This document shows positions 34,068 through 43,263 of a stretch of 64,000 nucleotides of DNA, one piece after another. Origin of the DNA: Microcella alkaliphila (GTDB taxonomy: Bacteria; Actinomycetota; Actinomycetes; Actinomycetales; Microbacteriaceae); NCBI RefSeq assembly GCF_004216855.1, contig NZ_SGXT01000015.1, positions 62,001 to 126,000 on the forward strand, read 5' to 3'. The position numbers and the translations under genes were made by a program. How positions within the stretch are numbered: position 1 is the stretch's first letter; each line of letters opens with the position of its first letter. A model generated the notes under the pieces. The model had not been told where the DNA came from. It ran no database searches and saw only the letters and a list, made by a program, of their open reading frames with translations.

Positions 34068-35106
34068 TGTCGGTATCCCTCATTTCGCGCAACTTGCGGG
34101 CCTGCCGAACGGCGAGCACACGATCGAGAACGATGGCGCCGATGATCAGCGCTCCGACGACGGCACGTTGCCAGAAGTCCTGAATGCCGATCACGGGCAA
34201 CGCACGGTTGATAGTGAGCAGGAGGAACGCGCCAATCGCGGCGCCCCAGACCGTGCCGACGCCGCCAGAGATTGCGACGCCGCCAATGACAGCGGCGCCG
34301 ATCGCCTGTAGCTCCCAGCCCGTCCCCGCTTGGGAACTCACCGTCCCGTAGCGTGCGGCGAACATCACCCCAGCAAGGCCGGACAGCGCGCCGGACATAA
34401 CAAACGCCGTAATGATTCGGCGATTCACCTTCAGTCCGTAGAGGTCTGCAGCGTCGGGATCAGAACCAATCGCGTAGAACTCCCGACCACCTCGAGTGTT
34501 TCGGAGGTACCAGGCTGCCGCGATGAGGACGAGAACGGCGACAATCGTGAGCACGGGTATCGACAGAATCTGGTCTGTGCCGAGACTGCGGAATTCACGA
34601 GGCAAGTCGGAGGCGTTAATGCGGTCGCTGCCGACCCACGCCACGTTCAGGCCACGGTAGATGTAAAGCGTTCCCAAGGTGATGACGAGGGCGGGCACGC
34701 GGGCGACGGCGACAAGGGCGCCATTGATGAGGCCAAGCGCGCCACCGACAATCGCGCCAGCGAGGAATACGGCGAGGACTGGAATGCCCGGGATGTCGAT
34801 GAAGAGGCGTCCGGTGAGGTACGCGGTAATACCGACGATTGAGCCAACGGAAAGGTCAACGTTTCTCGTGATGATGACAAACGCCTGACCAACCGCAACA
34901 AGCATGAGGATCGACGGGGTCAGGAGGAGGTCGCGATATCCGTCCGGAGAGAAAACGAAATTAGGGTTCTGGAGCGTGGTGAAGACCACGACAAGAATGA
35001 GTGTTGCAGCGACGCCCGCTTCCCGTGACAGCAACCGGGCGCCGACCTTCGACATGACAGTGCGACGAGCAGCAACGCTTCCCGCGGCAGTCGTGGGCAC
35101 GGTCAT
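34060..35106 (-). CDS. rhaP: Rhamnose ABC transporter permease
   Basis: The 348-residue CUT2 permease has many hydrophobic segments, the motif [16 protein letters not shown] (about 95), and the C-terminal [16 protein letters not shown]. It is the partner of the permease downstream. ATG 35106 overlaps the ATPase stop by 4 nt and the stop overlaps the next gene by 8 nt, so the operon is tightly coupled. The N-terminal ~20 residues are a basic cytoplasmic lead. Confidence 0.92.
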   Translation of the reverse strand: MTVPTTAAGSVAARRTVMSKVGARLLSREAGVAATLILVVVFTTLQNPNFVFSPDGYRDLLLTPSILMLVAVGQAFVIITRNVDLSVGSIVGITAYLTGRLFIDIPGIPVLAVFLAGAIVGGALGLINGALVAVARVPALVITLGTLYIYRGLNVAWVGSDRINASDLPREFRSLGTDQILSIPVLTIVAVLVLIAAAWYLRNTRGGREFYAIGSDPDAADLYGLKVNRRIITAFVMSGALSGLAGVMFAARYGTVSSQAGTGWELQAIGAAVIGGVAISGGVGTVWGAAIGAFLLLTINRALPVIGIQDFWQRAVVGALIIGAIVLDRVLAVRQARKLREMRDTDND

Positions 35107-36623
35107 CGGGCGCCCTCCTTCTGCTGTGTAGCTGCGAACATGACGTTCTCGGGTGTGGCATCTACGCGATCGATTTCCGCGGTAATCCGGCCCTCGCGCA
35201 TTACGAGCACCCGGTCTGCCATTCCCAGTACTTCGGGCAGCTCCGACGAGATCATGAGGACGGCGAGACCTTGCCCCGCGAGGTCAGAAAGAAGCCGATG
35301 CACCTCGGCTTTCGTTCCCACATCGATGCCACGCGTTGGCTCGTCGATGATCAGCACTTTAGGTTCCGTCGACAGCCACTTGCCGAGCACTACCTTCTGC
35401 TGGTTTCCACCAGAGAGGGTTCCCACGACGGTGTCCATCGCGGATGCCTTGACCTCGAGTCGAGTCGCCCAGATTCCCGTGAGTCGGTTCTCATCACGAG
35501 TGCGAATCAGGCCAAAACGCCGAAGCGAGTCCCGAACGGCGAGCGTGAGATTCCGTGCTACGCCAGAGTCGAGCACGAGTCCCTGTTTACGACGATCCTC
35601 CGGAACAAAGGCCAGGCCTCTGCGCACGGCTTCAGCGGGCCGGCCAGCCGGCAAAGCCCTACCCAGGAGCGTGACGCTGCCGCTGTCATAGGAGTCGACG
35701 CCGAAAACAGCTCGAGCCACTTCGCTCCGGCCCGCACCCACCAGCCCGGCAAGTCCGACGATTTCACCTGCTCGCACAGAGAAGGAAATGTCGTGGAAGA
35801 CTCCAGCGCGATTGAGGCCATCAACGTGCAGAACGACGTCACCGATTGATGCGTCGACCTTCGGGAAGAGCGTCGCGACGTCGCGCCCAACCATCATGCG
35901 GACCATCTCTTCGATGGTGGTCTCGTGAGCGGGGGTCGTGGCGATGTACGCGCCATCACGCATGACTGTGATGGTGTCGCACAACTCGAACACTTCGTCG
36001 AAGCGGTGCGAGATAAACATGATCGCGCGACCCTCATCACGAAGACTTCGCGCAACAGCGAAAAGACGCGCAACTTCGTTGCCCGAGAGCGCGGCAGTTG
36101 GCTCGTCCATGATGAGCACTCGCGCATCCAGCGAGATCGCCTTCGCGATTTCGATGAGCTGCTGGTCAGCGATTGAGAGGCCCTCGGTCACACGATCGGG
36201 ATCGATCCGCACCCCGAGGCGCTCAAAGATTGCGCGCGCCTCAGCACGCATCGCCTTTCGATCAATACGGCCGAATCGGTTCGTCGGCTGTCGCCCCATG
36301 TAGATGTTCTCGGCGACAGAAAGGTCAGGAAAGAGCGTCGGCTCCTGATAGATGACGGCGATGCCCGCGTTCTTCGCCTGCGCGGTGGAGGTGAAGTCCA
36401 CGGATTCGCCACGGAGGAGGTAATCGCCCTGATCGCGACGGTAGAGGCCGGCGATGATCTTGACGAGCGTGGATTTGCCCGCCCCGTTCTCGCCGACGAG
36501 AGCGTGAATGGAGCCCGACTCGAGTACAAGATTGCCGTCGCTGAGGGCTACAACCGAGCCAAATGTCTTCGACACGTTGCGCAGCTCGAGCATGCTCGGG
36601 TGATCCCGTTCGGGCGTCGTCAT
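35103..36623 (-). CDS. rhaT: Rhamnose ABC transporter ATP-binding protein
   Basis: The 506-residue protein is a double ABC ATPase of the RbsA type. Domain 1 has Walker [14 protein letters not shown] (about 43) and Walker [12 protein letters not shown]. Domain 2 has a complete signature, [15 protein letters not shown] (about 400), and [14 protein letters not shown]. Domain 1 has the shortened signature [15 protein letters not shown] typical of the family. It is the first gene of the rhamnose operon behind promoter 36666-36695 and two LacI-type operators. The symbol rhaT here means the ABC ATPase, not the enteric proton symporter. Confidence 0.93.
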   Translation of the reverse strand: MTTPERDHPSMLELRNVSKTFGSVVALSDGNLVLESGSIHALVGENGAGKSTLVKIIAGLYRRDQGDYLLRGESVDFTSTAQAKNAGIAVIYQEPTLFPDLSVAENIYMGRQPTNRFGRIDRKAMRAEARAIFERLGVRIDPDRVTEGLSIADQQLIEIAKAISLDARVLIMDEPTAALSGNEVARLFAVARSLRDEGRAIMFISHRFDEVFELCDTITVMRDGAYIATTPAHETTIEEMVRMMVGRDVATLFPKVDASIGDVVLHVDGLNRAGVFHDISFSVRAGEIVGLAGLVGAGRSEVARAVFGVDSYDSGSVTLLGRALPAGRPAEAVRRGLAFVPEDRRKQGLVLDSGVARNLTLAVRDSLRRFGLIRTRDENRLTGIWATRLEVKASAMDTVVGTLSGGNQQKVVLGKWLSTEPKVLIIDEPTRGIDVGTKAEVHRLLSDLAGQGLAVLMISSELPEVLGMADRVLVMREGRITAEIDRVDATPENVMFAATQQKEGAR

Positions 36624-36640
36624 TGACGATCTCGCTTTCG

Positions 36641-36709
36641 ATGAAACGATTTAATGCGTGACCAAAGAATACGCACGTACGTCTGAGGAGTGCAAGTGAA
36701 ACGAATCAC
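36641..36709. promoter_or_regulatory. Divergent rhaT / lacI control region with two operators
   Basis: Two CG-centred LacI-type sites share GAAACGA: ATGAAACGATTTAAT (36641-36655) and GTGAAACGAATCAC (36696-36709, outer arms GTGA/TCAC). On the minus strand a promoter TTGCAC-N18-TATTCT (complements of 36690-36695 and 36666-36671) drives rhaT. One operator lies just upstream of its -35 and one near its start site. On the plus strand, TACACT (36728-36733) is the -10 for the regulator, and the second operator overlaps its -35 region. Looping repression and autoregulation are likely. Confidence 0.7.
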
Positions 36710-36739
36710 ATTTTGATCACCGGCCCGTACACTGAGGCC

Positions 36740-37756
36740 ATGGCAACCTCGCGCGCGGTGAGCGTCAAAGATGTCGCGGGGCGCGCACGGGTGTCGGTGG
36801 GCACGGTGTCAAACGTGCTCAACCGACCCGAGAAGGTCGCGCCTGCGACCGTGGCCCGCGTACAACATGCCATTAGTGAGCTCGGATTCATCAGGAATGA
36901 CGCCGCGCGCCAACTTCGTGCAGGGAAGTCACGAGCGCTCGGACTGATCGTCCTGGACGTCAGAAATCCGTTCTTCAGTTCGCTCGCTCTCGGGGCGGAA
37001 GATCGGGCCCGCGAGGCGGGGTATTCGATCATCCTCGGCAACAGCGACGAGAAGGTCGAGCGCGAATCGGCATACCTTGACCTTTTCGAGGAGCAACGAA
37101 TGGCCGGGGTGCTCATCAGCCCCTTCGGCGACGTGGACGATCGTCTGGTTCGACTGCGTGAACGAGGGACTCCCGCCGTTCTCGTCGACCGAAGCACCGC
37201 AAGCGCAGGTTTCAGCTCGGTTGCGGTTGACGATGTTGCAGGCGGAGTGTTGGCGGGTCGCCACTTGCTCGATACTGGCCGCCGGAGGATCGCATTCGTT
37301 GGCGGGCCGATCGACATTCGGCAGGTGCACGACCGCCTCACCGGGCTGCAGGAGGCCGCGTCTTCTGTTCCCGACGCGGAAATCGAGGTTCTGCTCGGGG
37401 ACTCCCTGAGCATCATCGAGGGCCGCCGATTGGGAGATGAACTTGCCGCCCGGCCGGTAGCGCAGCGCCCCGACGCCATTTTTGCCGCGAACGACCTCAT
37501 GGCCATCGGCGTCCTGCAGGCACTCGTCATGCTGGGCTCGATCCGCGTTCCCGACGACATCGCCCTCGTCGGCTACGACGACATCGAGTTCGCCAGCGGC
37601 GCTGTCGTGCCCCTCACCTCCGTCCGGCAGCCCGCCGGACTCATTGGCAGCACTGCCGTCGAGATCTTGCTCGACGAGGCGCTCAACGACGCGACGCCGG
37701 GGCGCTCGGTGGTGTTTCAGCCAGAGCTGGTCGTGCGAGCGAGCACGACTGCGTGA
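36740..37756 (+). CDS. LacI-family regulator, probable rhamnose repressor
   Basis: The 338-residue protein has an N-terminal DNA-binding domain (VSVKDVAGRARVSVGTVSNV, residues 7-26; hinge near 55) and a sugar-sensing core (GLIVLDVRNPFFSSLALG, about 65; IALVGYDDIEFASGAVVPL). TACACT lies 6 nt before ATG 36740, predicting leaderless translation; a TTG at 36713 would extend it but lies in the operator region. Divergence from rhaT and shared operators assign it to rhamnose control. Its C-terminal part has a decayed relative at 4770-4960. Confidence 0.9.
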   Translation: MATSRAVSVKDVAGRARVSVGTVSNVLNRPEKVAPATVARVQHAISELGFIRNDAARQLRAGKSRALGLIVLDVRNPFFSSLALGAEDRAREAGYSIILGNSDEKVERESAYLDLFEEQRMAGVLISPFGDVDDRLVRLRERGTPAVLVDRSTASAGFSSVAVDDVAGGVLAGRHLLDTGRRRIAFVGGPIDIRQVHDRLTGLQEAASSVPDAEIEVLLGDSLSIIEGRRLGDELAARPVAQRPDAIFAANDLMAIGVLQALVMLGSIRVPDDIALVGYDDIEFASGAVVPLTSVRQPAGLIGSTAVEILLDEALNDATPGRSVVFQPELVVRASTTA

Positions 37757-37759
37757 CGG

Positions 37760-38638
37760 CTACTCGGCCCCGACCCCGCTGGGCCCGGGCAGCGGCACAT
37801 CGCGGCTGCGCATGTCTTCAGCGAATGCGCTGCGCAGCTCATCGTCGACCTCGTCGCGGCCGGCGGCCGCCGCATCGGCGGCGCTCTCAACCCGGGTGGG
37901 GCCAACGACGGGCCAGCAGCCGGGAAGCGCGTCGATCATCGCGGCGAGCGTCAGGCGGTGCACCGACACTCCGCGCGCCATTGACAGAGCGGCGACACGC
38001 GGCACGCGCGTGGCGAGCGGTGCAGCCTGCGGGCCTCCGAATGGCGCATACGCGAGGAAGGCGATCCCGTTCTCGAAGCAGTACCGATACTCGGTGAACG
38101 CGTCGACGCCGAGGCCCAGCCGGTTCTCGACGGCATTGATGTGGGTGACGCCCCTCACCTGGTCGAGCATCTCGACCGTGGCGTTCGACAGGCCGATCGT
38201 CTCCACGACGCCCTCGTCACGCAGCTCGGCGAGGGTACGCACCGACTCCTCGATGTCGCGCACGCGGTCGGCGCGATGCAGCAGCAGCAACGACGGCGGG
38301 GCGCCGAAGACGTCGCGACTGACTTCCGCGTCGTGACGCAACCGTTCGGCGCTGCCGTCGGCATCCCATGCAGAGGTGGCGATGCGGAAGTGCCCGGCCT
38401 TCGTAATGATCGGAAGGCCCGGTCGTGCGTCGCGGGCGACCTTCGCCAACCGCTCCCCGACCGCTTCATCATCGACGGTTGCGTAGGCCCGCGCGGTGTC
38501 GATCGCGACTGCACCGGCCGCGACGCCCGCACGCACGACGTCTTCGGCGCGCTCGGCGGTCATCCCCTCTTTCAGAACGAGGGAGGCGACGCCCAGCACT
38601 ACGCCGCGCTCGCCGAGGACCTGCGTCACGGCATCCAT
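37760..38638 (-). CDS. Aldo/keto reductase
   Basis: The 292-residue NAD(P)H-dependent (alpha/beta)8 reductase has the active-site Asp/Tyr block AIDTARAYATVDDEAVG (about 44-60), LLLLHRADRVRD with the substrate-site His, and EGVVETIGLSNAT (about 145). It is similar to D-threo-aldose dehydrogenase-type members, so a 6-deoxysugar or lactaldehyde is a reasonable substrate, but this is inference. TAGGCT lies 6 nt before ATG 38638, predicting a leaderless mRNA. It converges on the LacI gene with 3 nt between stops. The same arrangement survives in ruins at 4770-5763. Confidence 0.87.
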   Translation of the reverse strand: MDAVTQVLGERGVVLGVASLVLKEGMTAERAEDVVRAGVAAGAVAIDTARAYATVDDEAVGERLAKVARDARPGLPIITKAGHFRIATSAWDADGSAERLRHDAEVSRDVFGAPPSLLLLHRADRVRDIEESVRTLAELRDEGVVETIGLSNATVEMLDQVRGVTHINAVENRLGLGVDAFTEYRYCFENGIAFLAYAPFGGPQAAPLATRVPRVAALSMARGVSVHRLTLAAMIDALPGCWPVVGPTRVESAADAAAAGRDEVDDELRSAFAEDMRSRDVPLPGPSGVGAE

Positions 38639-38740
38639 GGGGCGAGCCTAGGGGTAATGGTGTTGAGGCGCACGTATTCATGCGTGCGCATATGGCGTTG
38701 CCACGCGCATCCGGGGCCACCTGCGACCGCTAATGTGTAC

Positions 38741-38762
38741 TTGTATAACAATCTGCTAGCGT
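38741..38762 (+). promoter_or_regulatory. GntR operator and leaderless -10 box of the lactate operon
   Basis: TTGTATAACAA (38741-38751) fits the FadR-subfamily consensus TNGTNNNACNA. It lies directly upstream of the -10 hexamer TAGCGT (38757-38762), which is 6 nt from ATG 38769. Binding would block the promoter, indicating autorepression of gntR-lldD. Confidence 0.7.
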
Positions 38763-38768
38763 CACTCC

Positions 38769-39488
38769 ATGAGCATCGACGCCCTCGCCGTGACGCGGCT
38801 GCCCGACGCGGTCTATGACGCGCTCCGCGAGAGCATCGTCGATGGCCGCGACGCCCCCGGCTCGCCCGTCACCGAGCAGGCAATTGCCGACCGTTTCGGT
38901 GTGGCCCGCCCCACCGCGAAGGCGGCGCTAGAGCGCCTCGTCGCCGAAGGCCTGCTGCGCCGCACCGCCCACAAGTCGGCCCGGGTGCCCGAACTCGACC
39001 GCGCCGACATCGTCGACCTCTACGCCAACCGCGCGACCCTCGAGGTCGCAGCGCTCGCGGGGCTCGCCGGCGCTGTCGCGGCCGGCACGACGCCGGTTCC
39101 GGCTGCTGCCCTCGCCGCCCAGCGCACCCTCACCGACGCGCTCGACTCCCGCACCGCCCCGTCGGCGCCGCTGGCGCGCGCCGACATCGCCTTCCACCGC
39201 GCGCTCGTCGAAGCACAGCCCTCGCCCCGACTCGCCCGCCTGCACGCGCTGCTGATGGGCGAGATCGAACTGTGCACGGGCCAGGTGCAATCGCACCGCC
39301 TGCTTGCGCTCGCCGACGTCGTCGACCAGCACCAGAGCATCCTCGATGCGGTTGCCGCCGGTGACGCCGAGCGCGCCGCTTCCCTCACCCGCGCCCACAT
39401 CGAGGGCGCCCGCGACCGCCTCCTCGCGCACTACGACGCGACCCATTCCGCCACGACTCACCCCACCGAAGGATCGACCCATGGTTAA
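38769..39488 (+). CDS. GntR-family (FCD domain) regulator, LldR-like
   Basis: The 239-residue protein has a winged helix ([21 protein letters not shown], about 37-57) and an FCD ligand domain. Metal-ligand positions are in [21 protein letters not shown] and the terminal RAHIEGAR. The next gene encodes a lactate dehydrogenase and overlaps by 8 nt, so the ligand is probably L-lactate. It has no Shine-Dalgarno sequence and a -10 box 6 nt from ATG, so the mRNA is probably leaderless. A truncated paralogue sits at 5940-6541. Confidence 0.88.
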   Translation: MSIDALAVTRLPDAVYDALRESIVDGRDAPGSPVTEQAIADRFGVARPTAKAALERLVAEGLLRRTAHKSARVPELDRADIVDLYANRATLEVAALAGLAGAVAAGTTPVPAAALAAQRTLTDALDSRTAPSAPLARADIAFHRALVEAQPSPRLARLHALLMGEIELCTGQVQSHRLLALADVVDQHQSILDAVAAGDAERAASLTRAHIEGARDRLLAHYDATHSATTHPTEGSTHG

Positions 39489-40713
39489 GCGCCGCTTCCC
39501 CCGGCCGAGCGAGCTCGCGCCGCTCATGAAGTTCAAAACCCCGACGCTGAACGCCAAGAAGCGCCGACTGGATGCTGCGCTCACCATCGCCGACCTGCGC
39601 GCGATCGCGCAGCGCCGCACCCCGAAGGCCCCCTTCGACTACACGGAGGGTGCCGCCGAAGCCGAGCTGTCACTGGCGCGGGCGCGCGAGGCGTTCCGTG
39701 ACATCCAATTCAACCCGGCGATCCTGCGTGATGTCTCCACCGTCGACACGGGGTGGGACGTACTCGGCAAGCGCGCCGAGCTGCCGTTCGGCATCGCCCC
39801 GACGGGCTTCACCCGCATGATGCAGACCGAGGGCGAGGTCGCGGGGGCGTCCGCCGCCGCCGCCGCGGGCATCCCGTTCTCGCTGTCGACGATGGGCACC
39901 ACGAGCATCGAAGGCGTGCGCGACGCGGCGCCCGACGGCCGCAACTGGTTCCAGCTCTACATGTGGAAGGACCGCGAGAAGTCGATGCAGCTCGTCGACC
40001 GCGCGGCCGCCGCGGGCTTCGACACCCTGCTCGTCACGGTCGACGTTCCCGTCGCCGGCGCGCGGCTGCGCGACAAGCGCAACGGCTTCTCGATTCCGCC
40101 GGCCCTCACGGTCGGCACGATCGTCAACGCGATCCCCCGCCCCTGGTGGTGGTGGGACTTCCTGACGACCGAGCCGCTCGACTTCGCGAGCCTGTCGAGC
40201 TGGGATGGGACAGTCGCCGAGCTGCTCGACTTCATGTTCGACCCCACCGTCACGTACGACGACCTCGCCTGGATCAAGGAGCAGTGGCCCGGCAAGCTCG
40301 TCGTCAAGGGCGTGCAGACCCTCGACGATGCGAAGAAGCTCACCGATCTCGGCGTTGACGGCATCACGCTGTCGAACCACGGCGGCCGCCAGCTCGACCG
40401 CGCCCCGATTCCCTTCCACCTGTTGCCCGAAGTCGCCCGCCAGGTCGGACACCACACCGAGGTGCACATCGACACGGGCATCATGTCGGGCGCCGACATC
40501 GTCGCGTCGGTTGCGCTTGGGGCGCGCTTCACGTTGATCGGTCGCGCCTACCTCTACGGGCTCATGGCCGGTGGCCGAGCGGGTGTCGACCGGGCCATCG
40601 AGATCCTGCGCGGTGAGATCGTCCGCACCATGAAGCTGCTGGGGGTGACCTCGCTCGAGGAGCTCACGCCCGACCACGTCACCCAGCTGCAGCGGCTGGT
40701 GCCGCTCCGCTGA
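39481..40713 (+). CDS. lldD: FMN-dependent alpha-hydroxy-acid dehydrogenase, probable L-lactate dehydrogenase
   Basis: The 410-residue TIM-barrel flavoprotein has the catalytic His300 in SNHGGRQLD, the phosphate-binding [16 protein letters not shown] near the C-terminus and the FMN-contact region [10 protein letters not shown] (101-110). A Trp-rich insertion (PRPWWWWDF, about 220) is in the loop that in membrane-associated members meets the lipid. It oxidises L-lactate to pyruvate with quinone or oxygen as acceptor. ATG 39481 overlaps the gntR stop. It completes rhamnose breakdown by consuming the lactate made by the RhaEW-type protein. Confidence 0.88.
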   Translation: MVKRRFPRPSELAPLMKFKTPTLNAKKRRLDAALTIADLRAIAQRRTPKAPFDYTEGAAEAELSLARAREAFRDIQFNPAILRDVSTVDTGWDVLGKRAELPFGIAPTGFTRMMQTEGEVAGASAAAAAGIPFSLSTMGTTSIEGVRDAAPDGRNWFQLYMWKDREKSMQLVDRAAAAGFDTLLVTVDVPVAGARLRDKRNGFSIPPALTVGTIVNAIPRPWWWWDFLTTEPLDFASLSSWDGTVAELLDFMFDPTVTYDDLAWIKEQWPGKLVVKGVQTLDDAKKLTDLGVDGITLSNHGGRQLDRAPIPFHLLPEVARQVGHHTEVHIDTGIMSGADIVASVALGARFTLIGRAYLYGLMAGGRAGVDRAIEILRGEIVRTMKLLGVTSLEELTPDHVTQLQRLVPLR

Positions 40714-40747
40714 TCACACCACCGGGATGCTCGTGCCCGGTTCACGA

Positions 40748-40787
40748 GGCCCCGTCGCGGCGCTGTGGTGGTCGCCGCGGCGGGGCC
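40748..40787. terminator. Long GC-rich hairpin after lldD
   Basis: A 15-bp stem, GGCCCCGTCGCGGCG (40748-40762) with CGCCGCGGCGGGGCC (40773-40787), has a single T-G wobble and a 10-nt loop. It begins 34 bp after the lldD stop. It lacks a U-tract but is the kind of stem that ends operons in GC-rich actinobacteria. Confidence 0.75.
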
Positions 40788-40860
40788 GTCCCGGGCATCC
40801 CGTCATACGGCGTAACAAACGTGGCCGGCCCGAAAACGGCACGGATACGGTGATCGCATC

Positions 40861-40896
40861 ATGAGCATCCGACTCTGTCGTTGTTGTTGTCGCTAA
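40861..40896 (+). CDS. Poly-cysteine leader peptide (11 codons)
   Basis: The reading frame ATG...TAA encodes MSIRLCRCCCR, with four Cys codons (all TGT) in the last six positions. There is no Shine-Dalgarno sequence; TACGGT (40846-40851) 9 nt upstream suggests a near-leaderless transcript. This matches the leaderless poly-Cys short ORFs known in mycobacteria, whose ribosomes stall when cysteine is scarce and so switch on the genes downstream. The next gene is the 2OG-Fe(II) oxygenase at 40992, with a 95-nt spacer that would hold the attenuator. The peptide has no other obvious role. Regulation is inferred from the class, not shown. Confidence 0.65.
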   Translation: MSIRLCRCCCR

Positions 40897-40991
40897 CGCT
40901 TCCTCCTCGTTAGCTCTCTCTCGCGCGCTCTGCGCACCCGCGGCTGTGCCCGCGTCGACAACCCCCAACTTCATGCATAAGGATTGAACTC

Positions 40992-42002
40992 ATGACCTCC
41001 GCCAGCCTCCCCATCGTTGACATGTCGCTGCTCGACGGCGACGCCGCCGACCAGCAGCGCTTCCGCGACGAACTGCGCCGCGCCACCCACGAGGTGGGCT
41101 TCTTCTACCTCGTCGGCCACGGCGTCACCGACGCGCAGTTCGCCGAGATGATCGAGCTGTCGAAGCGCTTCTTCGCGCTGCCGGAGGTCGAGAAGCTCGC
41201 GATCGAGAACACGCTCAGCCCGCACTTCCGGGGCTACACCCGCGTCGGCGGCGAGCTCACCCTCGGCAAGCAAGACTGGCGCGAGCAGATCGACATCGGC
41301 GCCGAGCGCGAGGCGGTTCCGGCGGGCGAGGGAGTCGAGGACTACTGGGTGCTCGACGGCCCGAACCTCTGGCCTGACGCACTGCCCGAGCTGAAGACCG
41401 CCTCCCTCGCCTGGATCGACCGGCTCAACGGCATCGGCGCGCGCCTGCTCAGCGCCTGGGCGGAAGCTCTCGGCGCCCCGGCCGACCACTTCGACGCCGC
41501 CTTCGGCGAGCGCCCCAGCCCCAACATGAAGATCGTGCGCTACCCCGGCAAGTCGGGCCCGACCCCCGAGCAGGGCGTCGGCGCGCACAAAGACCTCGGC
41601 GTGCTCACCCTCCTCTACGTCGAAGAGGGCAAGGGCGGCCTGCAGGTTGAGAAGGATGGCGAGTGGATTGACGCCCCGCCCGTCGAGGGCGCGTTCGTCG
41701 TCAACATCGGCGAGCTGCTCGAGGTCGCCACGGACGGCTACCTCAAGGCCACCCTGCACCGCGTCATCTCGCCGGCCGAGGGCGACGAGCGCATCTCGAT
41801 CCCCTACTTCCACGGACCGGCGCTCGACGCCGAGATCCCCCACATCGAGCTGCCCGCCGAGCTCGCCGCCGAGGCGCGCGGCGTCACGCTCGACCCGAAG
41901 AACCCCATCCACGCCGTGTTCGGCCGCAACTGGCTGAAGAGCCGCGTGCGGGCGCACCCGAACGTGGTCGAAGCCCACCACCCGCACCTCGCCGCGAAGT
42001 AG
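40992..42002 (+). CDS. Isopenicillin N synthase-family 2OG-Fe(II) oxygenase
   Basis: This 336-residue non-haem iron dioxygenase has the facial triad His199, Asp201 (HKD) and His256 (LHRV), with the 2-oxoglutarate-binding RIS at 267-269. The N-terminal DIOX_N segment (VGFFYLVGHGV, 35-45) is present. It hydroxylates or oxidises an unknown small substrate with O2 and 2-oxoglutarate. ATG 40992 follows AAGGATT by 8 nt. The poly-Cys leader upstream hints at a substrate or product connected with sulfur supply, which no other member of this family in the window suggests. Confidence 0.85.
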   Translation: MTSASLPIVDMSLLDGDAADQQRFRDELRRATHEVGFFYLVGHGVTDAQFAEMIELSKRFFALPEVEKLAIENTLSPHFRGYTRVGGELTLGKQDWREQIDIGAEREAVPAGEGVEDYWVLDGPNLWPDALPELKTASLAWIDRLNGIGARLLSAWAEALGAPADHFDAAFGERPSPNMKIVRYPGKSGPTPEQGVGAHKDLGVLTLLYVEEGKGGLQVEKDGEWIDAPPVEGAFVVNIGELLEVATDGYLKATLHRVISPAEGDERISIPYFHGPALDAEIPHIELPAELAAEARGVTLDPKNPIHAVFGRNWLKSRVRAHPNVVEAHHPHLAAK

Positions 42003-42016
42003 GTACGTCAACGAGA

Positions 42017-42084
42017 TTTACACGTTCTCGTTTCGTGTAAAGAATCTGCTCTTTTTTTTACATGACCCCTCGGTCGTCGTGTAG
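42017..42084. promoter_or_regulatory. Repeated TTTACAYG elements and promoter of the Fic gene
   Basis: TTTACACG (42017-42024) and CGTGTAAA (42034-42041) form a perfect 8-bp inverted repeat. TTTACATG (42057-42064) and CGTGTAG (42078-42084) form a second, imperfect one. The last element contains the -10 TAGTTT (42082-42087), 6 nt from ATG 42094. Fic proteins with a C-terminal helix-turn-helix often regulate themselves, so these are its likely operators. The first hairpin plus eight Ts (42052-42059) could also end the oxygenase transcript. Confidence 0.55.
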
Positions 42085-42093
42085 TTTTTGCAC

Positions 42094-43212
42094 ATGACGT
42101 GGGATCCAAACGTTCCGTACAACGCCCTTGCTCCACTCCCCCCGCCACTGGATGTCGAGACGAAACGGGTTCTCAAGAGCACGATTGAAGCCCGCGCCGC
42201 GCTTGCCGCCCTGAATCAGGCGGCCCAGCGGATCCCGAACCCCGCTGTCCTTCTCAACGCCCTGCCTCTCCTCGAGGCGCAGGCCAGCTCGGAGATCGAG
42301 AACATCGTTACGACCGCGGACGAGCTGTTCGCGGCGGCAGCTCACGAGGGCCTTGCCACGCGGCCCGAGACAAAGGAAACGTTGCGCTATCGGGAAGCGC
42401 TGACCGGCGGCGTTGATCTGGTTCGTGCCCGAGGCCTGTCCATCGCCACCGTGACGCAGGTCTGCTCGATAATCCAGGGCAAGGAGATGGCGATTCGATC
42501 TCTGCCTGGAACCTTCATCGGGAATCCATCCACCCGGACCGCGGTGTACACGCCGCCTGACGGGCGGCTCACAATTCTTGACAAGCTCAGTGACTGGGAA
42601 AGGTTCGCCAGTAGTGAGCGCGTTCTTGACCCGCTCGTCAACATTGCCCTTAGCCACTATCAGTTCGAGGCGATCCACCCGTTCGCCGATGGGAACGGGC
42701 GCACAGGTCGTGTTATTGCCATTCTGCAACTCATCGATCGAGGCCTGCTGTCCTCGCCGATCCTTTACCTCTCTCGGTACATCATTCGCGAAAAGGACGA
42801 GTACTACCGGCTCCTCAAGGAGGTGACGGCCTCGGCTCTATGGGAAGACTGGGTAGTCTTCTTTCTGCGAGGCATCCGAGAAATGGCGGAGTCCACGATC
42901 CACAAGATTGATGGAATCCGGACGCTGCAGGCGGCTACGCAAGAGACGATGCGCGGCGCACTGTCTTCGGGTGCGAACGCGGACCTTCTCGATGTCCTAT
43001 TCGAACAGCCCTACTGTCGAATCCAGGATGTCGTGACCCGATGCAATGTCTCACGCCCAACGGCAACGAAGTGGCTACAGATCTTGGTGGACGCGCAGGT
43101 TCTCATCAGCGTGAAGCTCGGGAAACACCGGATTTTCATCAATCATCGGCTCTTCGAGCTTCTGACACGGGACGACGTGCCCCCCGCACCTCAGGACGCG
43201 ACTCTCTTCTAG
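42094..43212 (+). CDS. Fic family AMP-transferase with C-terminal DNA-binding domain
   Basis: The 372-residue protein has the complete Fic motif HPFADGNGRTGR at 195-206, which transfers AMP (or another nucleotide part) onto a protein. An N-terminal inhibitory helix SSEIEN (65-70) fits the S/TxxxE(G/N) autoinhibition signature, placing it in class II. Residues about 305-345 (DVVTRCNVSRPTATKWLQIL) form a winged helix. The target protein is unknown. It is alone, with no antitoxin gene, and its GC and codon use are visibly lower than its neighbours, suggesting mobile origin. TAGTTT 6 nt from the ATG predicts a leaderless mRNA; a TTG at 42088 is less likely as the start. Confidence 0.9.
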   Translation: MTWDPNVPYNALAPLPPPLDVETKRVLKSTIEARAALAALNQAAQRIPNPAVLLNALPLLEAQASSEIENIVTTADELFAAAAHEGLATRPETKETLRYREALTGGVDLVRARGLSIATVTQVCSIIQGKEMAIRSLPGTFIGNPSTRTAVYTPPDGRLTILDKLSDWERFASSERVLDPLVNIALSHYQFEAIHPFADGNGRTGRVIAILQLIDRGLLSSPILYLSRYIIREKDEYYRLLKEVTASALWEDWVVFFLRGIREMAESTIHKIDGIRTLQAATQETMRGALSSGANADLLDVLFEQPYCRIQDVVTRCNVSRPTATKWLQILVDAQVLISVKLGKHRIFINHRLFELLTRDDVPPAPQDATLF

Positions 43213-43263
43213 CGCGCCGGTATTTAGGCTGGAACTACATCCACCGGCTTCGAAGGAGCTCCC

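Noticed and set aside
42017-42060. A classical intrinsic terminator for the 2OG oxygenase
   Set aside because: The stem is AT-rich with only 8 bp, and the T-run starts 10 nt after it. It fits better as an operator, although a weak terminator role is not excluded.
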